Below, piece by piece: positions 1 to 5,397 of a stretch of 6,663 nucleotides of DNA. Position 1 is the first letter of the stretch; each line of letters opens with the position of its first letter. The stretch is from positions 1 through 6,663 of the forward strand of contig CALXDE010000058.1 of assembly GCA_944386965.1 (NCBI GenBank), written 5' to 3'. The notes beneath the pieces are model-generated. The model saw only the letters and a list, made by a program, of their open reading frames with translations, ran no database searches and had not been told where the DNA came from. This DNA comes from an uncultured Oscillospiraceae bacterium (GTDB lineage: Bacteria; Bacillota_A; Clostridia; Oscillospirales; Oscillospiraceae). The position numbers and the translations under genes were made by a program.

Positions 1-1196
1 GTGGTGGGCAGCTCCTGGCAGATGGTGAGCACCGCCTCCAGGCCGGCGTGCTCCATCTGCGCGCAGAGGGCCTCCGCCATGGCGCCGGGCGGCGGGGCCT
101 CCCCGGTCCAGTCCATGAAAATCACCAGATCGCCCTCGTAGTAGTCCGCCACCAGGGTGCGGCAGGTGTGGGCGAGGACCTCCTGGCTGAGGGGGAGCGC
201 CTGCCGCCGGAACCGCTCCGCCTGGTCCTTGTCCCCCTGGAGGAGCCACATGCTGTGGATGGAGGCCACGTCCACGGAGAAGATATCCGCCAGGCGGCGC
301 ATCTTCAGCGGCTCGTCCCGCAAAATGGCCCGTACCAGCTCCCCCATGACCTCCCGCCCGTGTCCCCGGCCCCAGAGGTTTGCCGCCAGGCGGACCACCT
401 CCGCCGACTGGCGCACTGTCTCCGGCGGCAGGGGGCCGCCCTCTTTGAGAAGGAACAGCTCCATTCCGGCATCCGAAGTGTCCGCCAGCGCGGCGCGGTA
501 CAGGAGAAACCGCCCCTCCTCCAAGGGCATGGGGGACCCGTAGGACTCCGGCAGGCCAGGCAGGGCCGGAAGGACCTTCTCCGCCTCCAGCTCCAGTGTC
601 CGGGGCCAGTTGGCCGCGCTGAGGACGCGGCGGCCCCGGTCCGCTACGGCGGCGGAGGCGCGGATGCGGTCGCTGAGGAGCCGCAGCGCCGCGTCCAGCG
701 TCCGCTGGTGCTCGGGCAGCAGGGACATCCGCTGCAAAATGTCCCCCACCAGGCCGGCGGCGGAGTTCTGATCCTTGAAGATGGCCTCCATGACCTCGCT
801 GATGACCTCGGAGTAGCGCTGGTTCATCTGCCGCTCCGGCATGACGATCAGGGGAAAATCCAGCTCGTCGGCCAGGGCGATGAGGGCCGGGTCCACCCGG
901 GGCATGAAGAGCCCCACATAGAAGAGGATCAGCCCCACCTCCCCGGCGGCGGCCAGGCGGCGGATATTGACGCACTGGGCGGCCACATCCCGGGGAATGT
1001 TCATAAAGCCGGTAATGACGATCTCACTGCCGTAAAATTCAATGTTCCTGAACAGCTCGTCCTGCCTGACATTGGGGACGGCGTACTCCAGCACCGAGAT
1101 GGAGGACACCGGCTTTCCCAGTCCCCCGGCCCCCGCCGCCAGGCGGGCGTTGCGCAGACTGGGCAGCTTCAGCAGATCCGCTACCGTTACGCTCAT
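1..1196 (-). CDS. PucR-family transcriptional regulator, 3' end cut by window edge
   Basis: The visible 398 residues start with MSVTVADLLKLPSLRNARL and match the PucR N-terminal sensory domain over about residues 5-125 (GLGKPVSSISVLEYAVPN, then VITGFMN near 61, then VGLILFY near 87). A less conserved middle follows (140-275). From about residue 279 (REVMGELVRAILRDEPLKMR) the sequence resembles the GGDEF-like linker domain of CdaR/PucR regulators. Family members are usually 500-550 residues and end in a PucR-type helix-turn-helix DNA-binding domain, which here would lie left of the window. Family members typically control purine, amino-acid or other nitrogen-compound catabolism, but the ligand and targets cannot be told because the downstream genes are not visible. 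The ATG at 1194-1196 is chosen because a GGGGAG ribosome binding site lies 6 nt upstream and the PucR domain begins almost at once. No membrane segments or signal peptide are seen. Confidence 0.85.
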   Translation of the reverse strand, partial: MSVTVADLLKLPSLRNARLAAGAGGLGKPVSSISVLEYAVPNVRQDELFRNIEFYGSEIVITGFMNIPRDVAAQCVNIRRLAAAGEVGLILFYVGLFMPRVDPALIALADELDFPLIVMPERQMNQRYSEVISEVMEAIFKDQNSAAGLVGDILQRMSLLPEHQRTLDAALRLLSDRIRASAAVADRGRRVLSAANWPRTLELEAEKVLPALPGLPESYGSPMPLEEGRFLLYRAALADTSDAGMELFLLKEGGPLPPETVRQSAEVVRLAANLWGRGHGREVMGELVRAILRDEPLKMRRLADIFSVDVASIHSMWLLQGDKDQAERFRRQALPLSQEVLAHTCRTLVADYYEGDLVIFMDWTGEAPPPGAMAEALCAQMEHAGLEAVLTICQELPT

Positions 1197-1216
1197 GGCG
1201 CTCTCCCCTCCCCCAC

Positions 1217-1246
1217 CCTCCGGTTTCACCCGGAGGACATATGTCC
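1217..1246 (-). promoter_or_regulatory. Inverted repeats in the regulator's 5' leader
   Basis: Two symmetric elements lie side by side between the predicted transcription start and the ribosome binding site. One is a hairpin with perfect 7-bp arms (CCTCCGG 1217-1223 and CCGGAGG 1230-1236, 6-nt loop). The other is a perfect 12-bp palindrome GGACATATGTCC (1235-1246). The palindrome is a candidate operator, perhaps for autoregulation, and the hairpin may shape the mRNA leader. Both functions are inference. Confidence 0.35.
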
Positions 1247-1284
1247 GCGGCCTCTCCCCTGCCGCCGCGCGAGTCTATGGGGAA

Positions 1285-1312
1285 AGTATATCAGATTCAG
1301 CCGGTTTTTCAA
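1285..1312 (-). promoter_or_regulatory. Promoter of the PucR-type regulator
   Basis: On the minus strand there is a -35 box TTGAAA (1307-1312), a 16-bp spacer and a -10 box TATACT (1285-1290). The transcription start would fall near 1278, giving a leader of about 80 nt before the ATG at 1196. The palindrome AAGCGCTT (1311-1318) overlaps the -35 box. Found by consensus only; the spacer is 1 bp short of ideal. Confidence 0.6.
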
Positions 1313-1372
1313 GCGCTTCCCGAAGGCATTCCATGGGCGAGGGCGGTGACGCCGGCGCGGTCCCGGGCAGGG

Positions 1373-1410
1373 AAAAAATGCCTCCGCGCCAGGCAAAGCC
1401 GTGCCGGAGG
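1373..1410 (-). terminator. Orphan minus-strand intrinsic terminator upstream of the regulator
   Basis: Read on the minus strand, CCTCCG (1410-1405) pairs with CGGAGG (1386-1381). An inner GGC/GCC pair closes a TTT loop, and the hairpin is followed by CA and six U residues (1378-1373). No minus-strand gene lies directly upstream: the next gene (1533-2594) runs the other way. It could insulate the regulator from upstream transcription, or be the left-over terminator of a gene now displaced. Confidence 0.6.
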
Positions 1411-1466
1411 GCTCTGGGGACAGCGCGGGAAAGAGAGAGATGGTGCGCTATCTCGGGAAAACACCG

Positions 1467-1495
1467 TTGTTTTCTGTCCCTTTGCTTGCTATAAT
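1467..1495 (+). promoter_or_regulatory. Extended -10 promoter of the nuclease-like gene
   Basis: A perfect extended -10 element TGCTATAAT (TG at 1487-1488, TATAAT 1490-1495) lies 17 bp downstream of a weak -35 box TTGTTT (1467-1472). Transcription would start near 1502, about 30 nt before the ATG at 1533. This supports that start over in-frame ATGs further upstream. Confidence 0.7.
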
Positions 1496-1532
1496 GGGGT
1501 TGTCCGTCAAAATACGCCTCGGGAGGGATTGT

Positions 1533-2594
1533 ATGGCATCCATCAAAGGGAAATTATTTGAATTTTTCGTATACCATCTGCTGCTCTCCTGCGGGTTTCA
1601 GCCGGTCATCCCGGACAACCTTCTCGTCTACAGGGGGGCGCCCGGCCTCATGGTGCAGGGCCTGGGCCAGCCGCACAACGCGGATGTGCTGCTTTCCCCG
1701 CCGGTACAGACGCCATTCTATTATCCCACAAGGCTGCTGATTGAGTGCAAATGCTACAACAAGCCCATCGGCCTGCCGGTCGTCCGAAACGCCCTGGGCC
1801 TGCGGGACGATATCAACCACTTTGAGGTGGTTACGGAAAGAATCCTCAAAAACCGCAGAGACAGACGCACGTCCGCGCCCCAATATTGCGCCATGGCGCG
1901 GTATGTATACCAGGTCGCAGTCGCCTCGGTCGATGGGTTTACCGCAGCCGCGATTCCCTTCGCCCAGGCCCATCGAATCCCGCTGATCTCCTTCTCCACC
2001 AGCCCTATGTTCCGTACCATCAGGACCTGTATGGACGATCTGGAGCAGTTCGCGCAGGAGGACAGCGGGTTCGCGCAATCCGCCTGCATCTTCCTTGACC
2101 ATTGGATGCGGTATCCGGACAGCGATTTTTATGACGGCATGGAGGCGTACACCCACGCGGAGGGGTTCGACTCCATGCAGGCGTTCCTCTCTGAGGTTCT
2201 CCGGCTGCAGGAGCTCACAACCATCGGCCTGCTGGAGAATGGAACGATTCTGTTTCTGATCCGATCAACCAAGTCAGAGCGCTTTGCCAAGAATTACCGC
2301 AGCCACTGGGATGGATACAGCATCCACTGGGACACCCAGGATGAGAACACCTGGATTCTCAGCAACAACGAGCAGATGTATTCTTTCGAGCTTCCAAAGG
2401 AAATCCATGACCAGTGGAAAAATACCGCGGGAGAACAGCGCAGAAACGCCCTTCAAATCAAGCGGGACTATTTTTCCCAAATTGTTCTCTTCAGCCGGAG
2501 AGAGCCTGACCACACGCCGCTTCAGGTCATCCGCCTCTCCGAGAAATTTATGCGCCAGGCAGAAGCAAATCTCAACCGCTCTGAACCGGACTAA
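1533..2594 (+). CDS. Stand-alone Mrr-like PD-(D/E)XK nuclease-fold protein, function unknown
   Basis: 353 residues. The N-terminal half has the layout of Mrr-type restriction-endonuclease-like domains: GKLFEFF with helix residue E10, HNADVLL with D51, then LLIECKC with E71 and K73 (the D...ExK catalytic set), followed by a helix. Further on, FTAAAIPFAQAHRIPLI (136-152) resembles the conserved FT..A..fA....i.LI strand-helix segment of that fold. DNA or modified-DNA cleavage is therefore plausible but not shown. Residues from about 160 to 353 are not recognised; they contain no membrane helix and have a charged C-terminus. The start at 1533 is chosen for the GGGAGG site (1521-1526, 6-nt spacing) and the promoter at 1467-1495. 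The gene opposes its neighbours, has its own terminator, and uses more A/T-ending and AGA codons than the flanking genes, suggesting horizontal gain. No partner methylase or helicase is visible. A DNA repair or housekeeping role is the main alternative. Confidence 0.7.
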   Translation: MASIKGKLFEFFVYHLLLSCGFQPVIPDNLLVYRGAPGLMVQGLGQPHNADVLLSPPVQTPFYYPTRLLIECKCYNKPIGLPVVRNALGLRDDINHFEVVTERILKNRRDRRTSAPQYCAMARYVYQVAVASVDGFTAAAIPFAQAHRIPLISFSTSPMFRTIRTCMDDLEQFAQEDSGFAQSACIFLDHWMRYPDSDFYDGMEAYTHAEGFDSMQAFLSEVLRLQELTTIGLLENGTILFLIRSTKSERFAKNYRSHWDGYSIHWDTQDENTWILSNNEQMYSFELPKEIHDQWKNTAGEQRRNALQIKRDYFSQIVLFSRREPDHTPLQVIRLSEKFMRQAEANLNRSEPD

Positions 2595-2597
2595 CGG

Positions 2598-2635
2598 ATA
2601 TCGCCAATCAGGTTTCCCTGATTGGCGATATTTTT
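2598..2635 (+). terminator. Strong intrinsic terminator of the nuclease-like gene
   Basis: A perfect 15-bp stem (2598-2612 with 2617-2631) has a 4-nt TTTC loop and ends in a run of T residues (2631-2635). It begins 4 nt after the TAA stop. On the minus strand the hairpin is followed by CCGTTAG rather than U residues, so it should act mainly on plus-strand transcripts. Confidence 0.9.
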
Positions 2636-2766
2636 GTCAGCGTATTCTTCCTTTCCGGAAGCGGGCCGGTGCCTCCCGGGCACGGCGGCGCTCCCCGAAA
2701 CTCCGGCCGGCCCCCGCCGAGAACAGGGACAGAAGCCGCGCCGCGAAGAAAGGCATTTGTCCGGAT

Positions 2767-3315
2767 TTATCCTCTCTTTTCCTCTGCCAAGGCGCTCAGC
2801 AGCCCCTGACAGCCTGCCAGCACATCCCGCCAGGTGGCCTCGAAGTCGCCGGTGTACCAGGGGTCCGCCACATCGCCGGCGCAATCCTCTCTTGGCCCTT
2901 TGGGCCAATTCACCTTGCGCCCGCCGCGGCCCGCTTCGCTGGGCTCGCGCGTGGGCTCCTTCTGGCTGCCGGCGTACTCCAGCAGCTTGTGGATTTTCCC
3001 CCACCGGTCGCCGCCGCAGATGCGGCACATATTCCGGATGTTGGCCTGATCCATGCCGATGAGCAGGTCGTACTCCTCGTAGTCATCTTTGGTCATCTGC
3101 CGGGCAATCTTTCCCGCGCAGCCAATTCCGTGCTCGGCCAGCTTCCGCCGGGCGGGAGGGTAGACCGGATTGCCGATCTCCTCCGTACTGGTGGCCGCTG
3201 ACTCGATGAGAAATTCTTTCTCCAGGCCCGCCTTCTTCACCAGGTCCTTCATCACGAACTCTGCCATGGGGCTGCGGCAGATATTGCCGTGGCACACGAA
3301 CAGGATTTTTACCAT
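2767..3315 (-). CDS. Low-molecular-weight protein tyrosine phosphatase with in-frame insert
   Basis: 182 residues; the family is usually about 150-160. The N-terminus carries the phosphate-binding loop VCHGNICRS with nucleophile C8 and R14 (C-x5-R), and the general-acid loop is DPWYTGDF with D151. The enzyme is a cytoplasmic cysteine phosphatase acting on phosphotyrosine (in some relatives phosphoarginine) proteins; the substrate here is unknown. Residues 117-147 are extra: a hydrophilic, Arg/Gly/Pro-rich segment placed just before the general-acid loop. It is encoded by a 93-bp insertion between two GCCGGCG repeats. Removing it gives a canonical 151-residue protein reading LLEYAGDVADPWYTGDF. 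The ATG at 3313-3315 follows an AGAGGG ribosome binding site. The gene appears monocistronic, with no clear U-rich terminator on its own strand downstream. The family assignment is firm; activity with the insert is uncertain. Confidence 0.92.
   Translation of the reverse strand: MVKILFVCHGNICRSPMAEFVMKDLVKKAGLEKEFLIESAATSTEEIGNPVYPPARRKLAEHGIGCAGKIARQMTKDDYEEYDLLIGMDQANIRNMCRICGGDRWGKIHKLLEYAGSQKEPTREPSEAGRGGRKVNWPKGPREDCAGDVADPWYTGDFEATWRDVLAGCQGLLSALAEEKRG
2875..2974. repeat. 93-bp in-frame insertion bounded by 7-bp direct repeats
   Basis: GCCGGCG occurs at 2875-2881 and 2968-2974, exactly 93 bp (31 codons) apart. The copies encode the two Ala-Gly pairs that bracket the extra segment of the phosphatase. 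Inside is a 17-bp inverted repeat, TTGGCCC-ttt-GGGCCAA (2892-2908). The arrangement resembles a small palindromic element inserted with target duplication, or an expansion by slippage; which one is inference. Confidence 0.5.
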
Positions 3316-3357
3316 TTCTTTCCCTCTCTATTTCTCGGAAATATGATCCTGATTTTC

Positions 3358-3386
3358 AATATTTCCGCATTTTCAGAACTTTTCAA
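3358..3386 (-). promoter_or_regulatory. Possible promoter of the phosphatase gene
   Basis: On the minus strand TTGAAA (3381-3386) and AATATT (3358-3363) are separated by 17 bp, which would place the start near 3351, about 36 nt before the ATG. The -10 box matches consensus at only four of six positions, in an AT-rich stretch where chance matches are common. Confidence 0.35.
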
Positions 3387-3558
3387 GTGGTTTCTGTTTT
3401 TGCCCTCTCCATAGCTCTACCTACAAGAATCCACACCACTGTTCACAAATTTGGCGCAAATCTGGTGTACGGCTCAGCCGTCCCCCACCGCTTCACCGCG
3501 CCCCGGATCTCGTTCTCGATATGCTGGGCTTCCTTTGGATTCGTTCTTGTCCCACATC

Positions 3559-3594
3559 AAAAAGCTCCGCTTAGGACCTGCCTAAACGGAGCTT
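3559..3594 (-). terminator. Intrinsic terminator of tRNA-Thr
   Basis: On the minus strand a 14-bp stem (3594-3581 with 3575-3562, one G-U wobble) has a 5-nt loop and runs into a U tract (3563-3559). It starts one base after the encoded CCA end, so the tRNA transcript ends almost at the mature 3' terminus. Confidence 0.9.
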
Positions 3595-3595
3595 C

Positions 3596-3671
3596 TGGAG
3601 CTGGAAATCAGACTTGAACTGACGACCTGCTGATTACGAATCAGCTGCTCTACCGACTGAGCTATTCCAGC
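3596..3671 (-). tRNA. tRNA-Thr (anticodon CGU)
   Basis: 76 nt including an encoded CCA. The cloverleaf folds fully: acceptor stem GCTGGAA/TTCCAGC, D stem GCTC/GAGC with an 8-nt loop, anticodon stem GCTGA/TCAGC with loop TTCGTAA, variable AGGTC, and T stem GTCAG/CTGAT with loop TTCAAGT and one G-U pair. The anticodon CGT (3638-3636) reads ACG, giving threonine. U36 and A37 are present, the determinants for t6A37, which the product of the nearby tsaD helps make. The discriminator base is U. Confidence 0.97.
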
Positions 3672-3781
3672 ATATGAGAACCGAACTCCGTCAGGTCCTG
3701 TTTTTTGCTTGTCCCACGCCGCGGCCTCTGAAAAAAATCTCCCCAGCAACAGCCAGCGCCTCACTTCACGGAACAAGTGGA

Positions 3782-3810
3782 ATCATACCACAAATTTTCG
3801 CTTCCGTCAA
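3782..3810 (-). promoter_or_regulatory. Probable promoter of tRNA-Thr
   Basis: On the minus strand TTGACG (3805-3810) and TATGAT (3782-3787) are separated by exactly 17 bp, one of the best sigma-A matches in the window. Transcription would begin near 3775, about 104 nt before the mature tRNA 5' end, so RNase P would remove a fairly long leader. No better promoter is seen closer to the tRNA. Confidence 0.65.
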
Positions 3811-4116
3811 CTCAAAATCCCAAAAAATCCTTCCATTGCGGAAACCTCCCTGGAGAAGCGTTGGGCTGTCCCCAGCATGCGAATCCCTTTCCCGGTTATA
3901 CCATCCGTATTTTTGCAGGAGCGGCGTCGCATATCCGTCTCCCGCCTGCATATCCGCAGGGACACCTTCACCGAAAAAACGCCGCCGCTTGTTCCCGCTT
4001 TCCACAAATTTAATCAAAATTTTTCATTTTTCATTCCAGGCCGATAGAATATATCCAAAAATTCCCATCGCTTTTGAATTGACATAAGAAAATCAATAAC
4101 TTTTCACTACATGGAG

Positions 4117-4146
4117 TTATACACATTTTCCACCGCGTTTTCCACA
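4117..4146 (+). promoter_or_regulatory. Cluster of three DnaA-box-like nonamers
   Basis: Three nonamers lie in the same orientation within 30 bp: TTATACACA (4117-4125, a full match to TTWTNCACA), TTTTCCACC (4126-4134, last base off) and TTTTCCACA (4138-4146, a full match to the relaxed form). AT-rich DNA lies on both sides, and a consensus -35 hexamer TTGACA sits upstream at 4079-4084 without a good -10 box. DnaA binding is inferred from motif alone. No dnaA, dnaN or rpmH is in the window. Confidence 0.45.
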
Positions 4147-4345
4147 GTCAATTTTTCTTTTTATTTCAAGCTCTCAGAGACATTTTGGAAAAAACTGACA
4201 GGACAGCAATCCGCATTTGTCCTCTCCCGAAATCTCCTTATTTTGTTAACATAACGACACCACATGCATATATACATCAGATTCAGGCCTTTCCCGCCAT
4301 TTTGCACCCGCCGCATCAAAATTTTACAGCTTTTCCGCCAGCTCC

Positions 4346-4387
4346 GACAAAACAAACAGGCGGCGCTTTTTCTCAAAAGCGCCGCCT
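4346..4387 (-). terminator. Intrinsic terminator of the murF-tsaD transcript
   Basis: A perfect 13-bp stem (AGGCGGCGCTTTT 4358-4370 with 4375-4387) has a 4-nt loop. On the minus strand it is followed by GTTTGTTTTG, a U-rich tail; the plus-strand side is not U-rich. It begins 8 nt after the tsaD stop codon. Confidence 0.88.
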
Positions 4388-4395
4388 TTCGTCCA

Positions 4396-5397
4396 TCAGA
4401 TCTCCAGATTCGCGTAGGCGTTCAGGGTCATGTCCGCGTAGTGCCGGCATTTCGCCTCATAGTAGGCCTGGCAGCCGATCATGGCCCCGTTGTCCCCGCA
4501 GAGCTTCAGCGGCGGCAGGAATAGCCGCAGGCCGTTCTCCCGGCAGGCGCGCTCCAGGTCGGCGCGGATGCGGGAGTTGGCGGCCACGCCCCCGGCGGCC
4601 ACCACCGTGTGGTGGTTGTACCGCTTCGCGGCCAGGGTGGCCCGGGGCACCAGCTCGTCGCTGACCGCCGCGGCAAAGGAGGCCGCGAGGCCGGGCCGGT
4701 CCAGCGTCTCCCCCTTCTGCTGGGCGTTGTGGACCAGGTTCACCACCGCCGTCTTCAGGCCCGAGAAGGACATGTCCAGATCGCTGTCGGCCACATGGGA
4801 CCGGGGCAGAACGTAGGCGTGGTCATCGCCCCCCTGGGCCAGGTCCTCCATGGGCTTCCCGCCGGGGTAGGGCAGGCCCAGCACCCGGGCCACCTTGTCA
4901 AAGCACTCCCCCGCCGCGTCGTCCCGGGTGGCGCCCACGATCTCCATGTCCGTGTAGCCCCGGACGTCCACCAGCATGGAGTTGCCCCCGGAGATGCACA
5001 GGGCCAGAAACGGCGGCTCCAGCTCCGGAAAGGCGATGTAGTTGGCGGCGATGTGGCCCCGCAGATGGTGCACCGGGATCAGGGGCTTCCCCAAAGCATA
5101 GGCCACGCTCTTGGCGAAGTTCACCCCCACCAGCAGCGCCCCGATGAGGCCGGGCCCGCAGGTCACCGCCACCGCGTCGATGTCCTCCCGCTGGACGCCC
5201 GCCTCCCGGAGGGCCTGATCCGTCAGGGCGGCGATACCCTCCACATGCTTGCGGGAGGCGATCTCCGGCACCACGCCGCCGTAGATAGCGTGCATATCCG
5301 CCTGGGACAAAATGGCGTCGCTGAGGACGGTGCGCCCGTCCCGGACCACCGCCGCCGCCGTCTCGTCGCAGGAGGATTCAAAGGCTAAAATCAACAT
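4396..5397 (-). CDS. tsaD: tRNA N6-threonylcarbamoyladenosine synthase subunit TsaD
   Basis: 333 residues, normal for the family. TsaD (Kae1/YgjD, ASKHA fold) works with TsaB and TsaE in the cytoplasm to transfer threonylcarbamoyl from threonylcarbamoyl-AMP to A37 of ANN-decoding tRNAs. Visible motifs are ESSCDETAAAVV (7-18), GGVVPEIASRKH (40-51), the metal-binding HHLRGH with H111 and H115, SGGNS (136-140), DDAAGECFDKVARVLGLPYPGG (from 159), FSGLKTAV, VAAGGVAANSR, and CGDNGAMIG near the C-terminus with metal ligand D302. The usual SGGHT motif reads SGGNS here, with Asn139 where His is typical. The ATG at 5395-5397 fits the family N-terminus and an in-frame stop lies just upstream. The AAGGAG site is about 13 nt away, longer than ideal. 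It lies 26 bp after murF on the same strand with its own terminator downstream, so the two are likely co-transcribed. tsaB and tsaE are not in the window. Confidence 0.97.
   Translation of the reverse strand: MLILAFESSCDETAAAVVRDGRTVLSDAILSQADMHAIYGGVVPEIASRKHVEGIAALTDQALREAGVQREDIDAVAVTCGPGLIGALLVGVNFAKSVAYALGKPLIPVHHLRGHIAANYIAFPELEPPFLALCISGGNSMLVDVRGYTDMEIVGATRDDAAGECFDKVARVLGLPYPGGKPMEDLAQGGDDHAYVLPRSHVADSDLDMSFSGLKTAVVNLVHNAQQKGETLDRPGLAASFAAAVSDELVPRATLAAKRYNHHTVVAAGGVAANSRIRADLERACRENGLRLFLPPLKLCGDNGAMIGCQAYYEAKCRHYADMTLNAYANLEI

Larger units (their letters stand above)
3672..4395. other. Gene-free 724-bp region between tRNA-Thr and tsaD
   Basis: No convincing gene is seen on either strand. 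The stretch holds the tRNA promoter at 3782-3810, a small hairpin CCTGC/GCAGG (3945-3960) next to a direct repeat GCATATCCG (3929-3937 and 3948-3956), AT-rich DNA around 4005-4110 and 4147-4270, the cluster of DnaA-box-like nonamers at 4117-4146, and the tsaD terminator at 4346-4387. Open frames here lack ribosome binding sites or recognisable sequence. Confidence 0.6.

Noticed and set aside
48..1349. 433-codon plus-strand open frame opposite the PucR-type gene
   Set aside because: It is the antisense of the regulator in GC-rich DNA. The sequence is low-complexity, rich in His/Arg/Gly/Pro and matches no family, while the minus strand gives a clear PucR protein.
1401..1532. Upstream in-frame extension of the nuclease-like gene (44 codons before 1533)
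   Set aside because: It would place the coding sequence across the extended -10 promoter and lacks a ribosome binding site; GGGAGG at 1521-1526 and the conserved GKLFEFF start favour 1533.
2637..2756. 39-codon Arg-rich minus-strand frame after the phosphatase gene
   Set aside because: No ribosome binding site at a usable distance, biased composition and no recognisable motif; it looks like chance in GC-rich spacer DNA.
3582..3776. 64-codon minus-strand frame covering the tRNA
   Set aside because: The peptide AGIAQSVEQLIRNQQVVSSS-type reading is the well-known spurious translation of a tRNA gene.
3929..3960. Short direct repeats GCATATCCG suggesting a CRISPR-like array
   Set aside because: Only two 9-bp copies 19 bp apart with no third unit; far below anything array-like.
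3766..4017. 83-codon minus-strand frame across the tRNA promoter
   Set aside because: It starts at TTG without a ribosome binding site, overlaps the tRNA promoter and has no recognisable sequence.
4166..4216. 16-codon minus-strand small ORF (MRIAVLSVFSKMSLRA) preceded by GAGAGG
   Set aside because: Short enough to arise by chance, no clear promoter at a suitable distance and no downstream gene it could lead; kept only as a possibility.
4005..4270. Chromosomal replication origin
   Set aside because: DnaA-box-like motifs are present, but dnaA, dnaN and rpmH are absent, only three boxes cluster, and genes on both sides are transcribed in the same direction. Reported as a DnaA-box cluster only.
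4609..5388. 259-codon plus-strand frame opposite tsaD
   Set aside because: Antisense shadow of tsaD, which is unmistakable on the minus strand.
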